Assembly: GCA_963921795.1 (NCBI GenBank)
Contig: OY997640.1
Coordinates: 9,755,237-9,819,236 of the forward strand
DNA from: Nannobrachium achirus
Lineage: Eukaryota > Chordata > Actinopteri > Myctophiformes > Myctophidae
Length of the DNA stretch: 64,000 nt
Direction: 5' to 3'
In this document: positions 62,598 to 64,000 of the stretch, in pieces
Layout of the letters: each line of letters begins with the position of its first letter
Numbering within the stretch: the stretch's first letter is position 1
The notes under the pieces: generated by a model
What the model was told of the DNA's origin: nothing
Seen by the model: only the letters and a program-made list of their open reading frames with translations
The model's database searches: none
Program-made: the position numbers and the translations under genes

Positions 62598-64000
62598 TTA
62601 GTACTCACTTAGTGTGAAAAATGGCATCTCCCGGCAGGTCACGATTTTCTTGTAATCTGGTGATATGGATGTCACTTTAATCCGCAGGCAGTTCTCCAGG
62701 TTTTTATCTGTCAATCGATTCCTCTCGTGCGTCTTTATTGCATTCATTGATGAAAAGGCCGACTCACAGACATAGGTGGAAGGGAACATTGTGAGCACAT
62801 AAAATGCGAGTCTCTTGATGTTACTGTACTCATGCGAGCATGCAACCCAAAATGCACTCTTGGACTCCGCATTTTTTAGTGCAGCGCTGACCACGGAGCT
62901 TGTTTGGAAGTCAATTAATTCCATTTCCAATGCAGCCTCATCTAACGAGGGGATCATTTCTTTCGCCTTGGAGGAGAAGTCGCCGCCTTGTTTGTCGGTG
63001 AGCGGGTCACGTACAAAGGCAATGAGTTCTTTTGGGATAAAGTAGTCATCAAACCTAGACGTGAAATTGTCTCGTAGCTGCTTGATAAAGTCAGTCATCA
63101 GATCTGTCAAATGTCCCGGTCCCTGCTTTTTAAGTGTACTGAAATGAAGGAGCCTGCCAGAGGTTATGTCTGTCTCTAACAACTCCAGCTTCGCTGTGAA
63201 TGCCTCAAGCTTTTCAACCATATCCACGATGATTTTCTCCCTCCCCTGTAGCTGCAGGTTAAGCAGGTTTAGGTGGCCAAATATATCAGATAAGAATGCT
63301 ACAGTGGACATGAACTTGACGTCTCCGAGAAGGGCGAGGTGATCAGCTGCTGCTTTATTTTTGCTCAATTTAAGGAACGCTTTGACCTCTTCATTAAGTG
63401 AGCAGAAGCGCTCCAGTGCCTTTCCCTTGCTCAACCAGCGCACGTCATTGTGTATGAGCAGATTGTCGTGGGTGGCATCTTCGGACTCAGCCACTAGTTT
63501 TCGGAAAAGACGATGCTGTGTGTTTGACGTGGCCCTGACAAAATTAATGACTTTCATCACTTTATCCATAACGCTCTTCAGCTCACCACTGAGCCTGGCA
63601 CAGAGGACACTTTGGTGAATGAGACAATGCAGGGCATGCATCTTGGGGGCTTGCTCTTTCAACCTGCTAACTAGACCCCTGTGCCTTCCCACCATCGCGG
63701 GAGCTCCGTCGGTCACAATTAAGTTAACCCTCTCAAATGACAAAGAATGCAGCCTGAACAACTCCTCCAGTTTAGCAAATAAAACGTCTGCAGTGGTGTG
63801 CCCTTCTAATGGGATGAGAGACAGCAGCTCTTCCTTGAACTCTTTTCCATCAAAATAGCGAACATAAACACACAACTGGGCTATATCTGTGTTGTCAGTG
63901 CTCTCATCTATTGCCATGGAAAAGTCATTCGCACGACAGAGTCCATCGATAATGACATCCTCCACCGCGTCGGACAGAGCCTCGATGCGGCGCGTAGCGG
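62598..64000 (-). CDS. hAT-family transposase, N-terminus beyond right edge
   Basis: The frame is open from the right edge to the stop at 62598 (467 codons; no start in the window). It has the RNase H-like hAT core: FSMAIDESTD, a VTDGAPAM block, HCLIHQSVL, DVRWLS and, at the C-terminus, the dimerisation part with YVCESAFSSMN and NRLTDKNLENCLRI. This is the type found in domesticated ZBED5/GTF2IRD2-like and Charlie-type genes. The visible part has no break, so the element may be recently active, or the gene may be conserved. The BED zinc finger would be outside the window. Confidence 0.85.
   Translation of the reverse strand, partial: ATRRIEALSDAVEDVIIDGLCRANDFSMAIDESTDNTDIAQLCVYVRYFDGKEFKEELLSLIPLEGHTTADVLFAKLEELFRLHSLSFERVNLIVTDGAPAMVGRHRGLVSRLKEQAPKMHALHCLIHQSVLCARLSGELKSVMDKVMKVINFVRATSNTQHRLFRKLVAESEDATHDNLLIHNDVRWLSKGKALERFCSLNEEVKAFLKLSKNKAAADHLALLGDVKFMSTVAFLSDIFGHLNLLNLQLQGREKIIVDMVEKLEAFTAKLELLETDITSGRLLHFSTLKKQGPGHLTDLMTDFIKQLRDNFTSRFDDYFIPKELIAFVRDPLTDKQGGDFSSKAKEMIPSLDEAALEMELIDFQTSSVVSAALKNAESKSAFWVACSHEYSNIKRLAFYVLTMFPSTYVCESAFSSMNAIKTHERNRLTDKNLENCLRIKVTSISPDYKKIVTCREMPFFTLSEY

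Larger units (their letters stand above)
60445..64000 (-). mobile_element. hAT transposon, left end to window edge
   Basis: CAGGGGTCGGCAATAGGCGG at 60445, followed by a GGCCCGCGGGCC palindrome, is a typical hAT terminus. It interrupts the LINE. The transposase at 62598-64000 reads toward this end. Other repeats are nested at about 60600-62100. The other terminus is beyond the window. Confidence 0.65.

Overview
The window looks like a teleost fish chromosome carrying the right-hand part of an alloherpesvirus-type genome joined to a piggyBac transposase, the arrangement known from the medaka element Teratorn and its relatives. About 48.7 kb on the left is a dense, almost intronless, two-strand gene array with herpesvirus replication genes. 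Positions 48909-51489 are a GC-rich piggyBac unit with perfect 15-bp terminal inverted repeats and TTAA on both sides. The right 12.5 kb is ordinary fish DNA: microsatellites, minisatellites, exons of an Ig-type leukocyte receptor, a non-LTR retrotransposon and a hAT transposon. No species can be named from sequence alone.

Layout. 1-11.0 kb is a replication block: family B DNA polymerase (minus, C-terminus off the left edge), a large SF3/D5-like NTPase, a small repeat-bearing membrane protein with a PPxY motif, and a UL52-like primase. 11.9-13.4 kb is a cytosine-5 DNA methyltransferase with a tandem-repeat tail. 13.5-19.1 kb holds two adjacent envelope glycoprotein genes, the first with a TNFR-like cysteine-rich N-terminus. 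19.2-25.0 kb is an accessory region with a DUF5662-like HD protein, a spliced chemokine-receptor-like GPCR, a coiled-coil/SPRY protein and a two-Ig-domain receptor. 25.6-30.1 kb carries an unassigned protein, a UL5-like helicase, a small protein and a candidate capsid triplex protein, in the order expected around alloherpesvirus ORF25-27. 30.5-45.6 kb has five large or medium structural/tegument-type genes, one ending in an OTU-like protease fold. 46.0-48.7 kb has a KLHDC3-like kelch gene and a decayed FIIND (ZU5-UPA) gene, both apparently host-derived.

How it fits together. Polymerase, primase, UL5-like helicase and the SF3-like ATPase could form a replication set. The methyltransferase could methylate viral DNA during chromosomal residence. 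The transposase could insert DNA at TTAA. The host-derived cargo (TNFR-like domain, GPCR, SPRY, Ig receptor, kelch E3-adaptor-like protein, FIIND) points to immune and ubiquitin-pathway interference. Nearly all long viral frames are open, which suggests a young or recently active element; the FIIND gene is the clearest broken one. Convergent gene pairs end in closely spaced opposing AATAAA signals, as in compact herpesvirus genomes.

The main uncertainty is the outer boundary. The transposase ATG and a CRE/ETS promoter-like cluster lie outside the right TIR, and the left end of the herpesvirus part is outside the window. Whether the whole virus moves as one piggyBac element, or the piggyBac unit is a separate insertion near the virus end, cannot be decided here.
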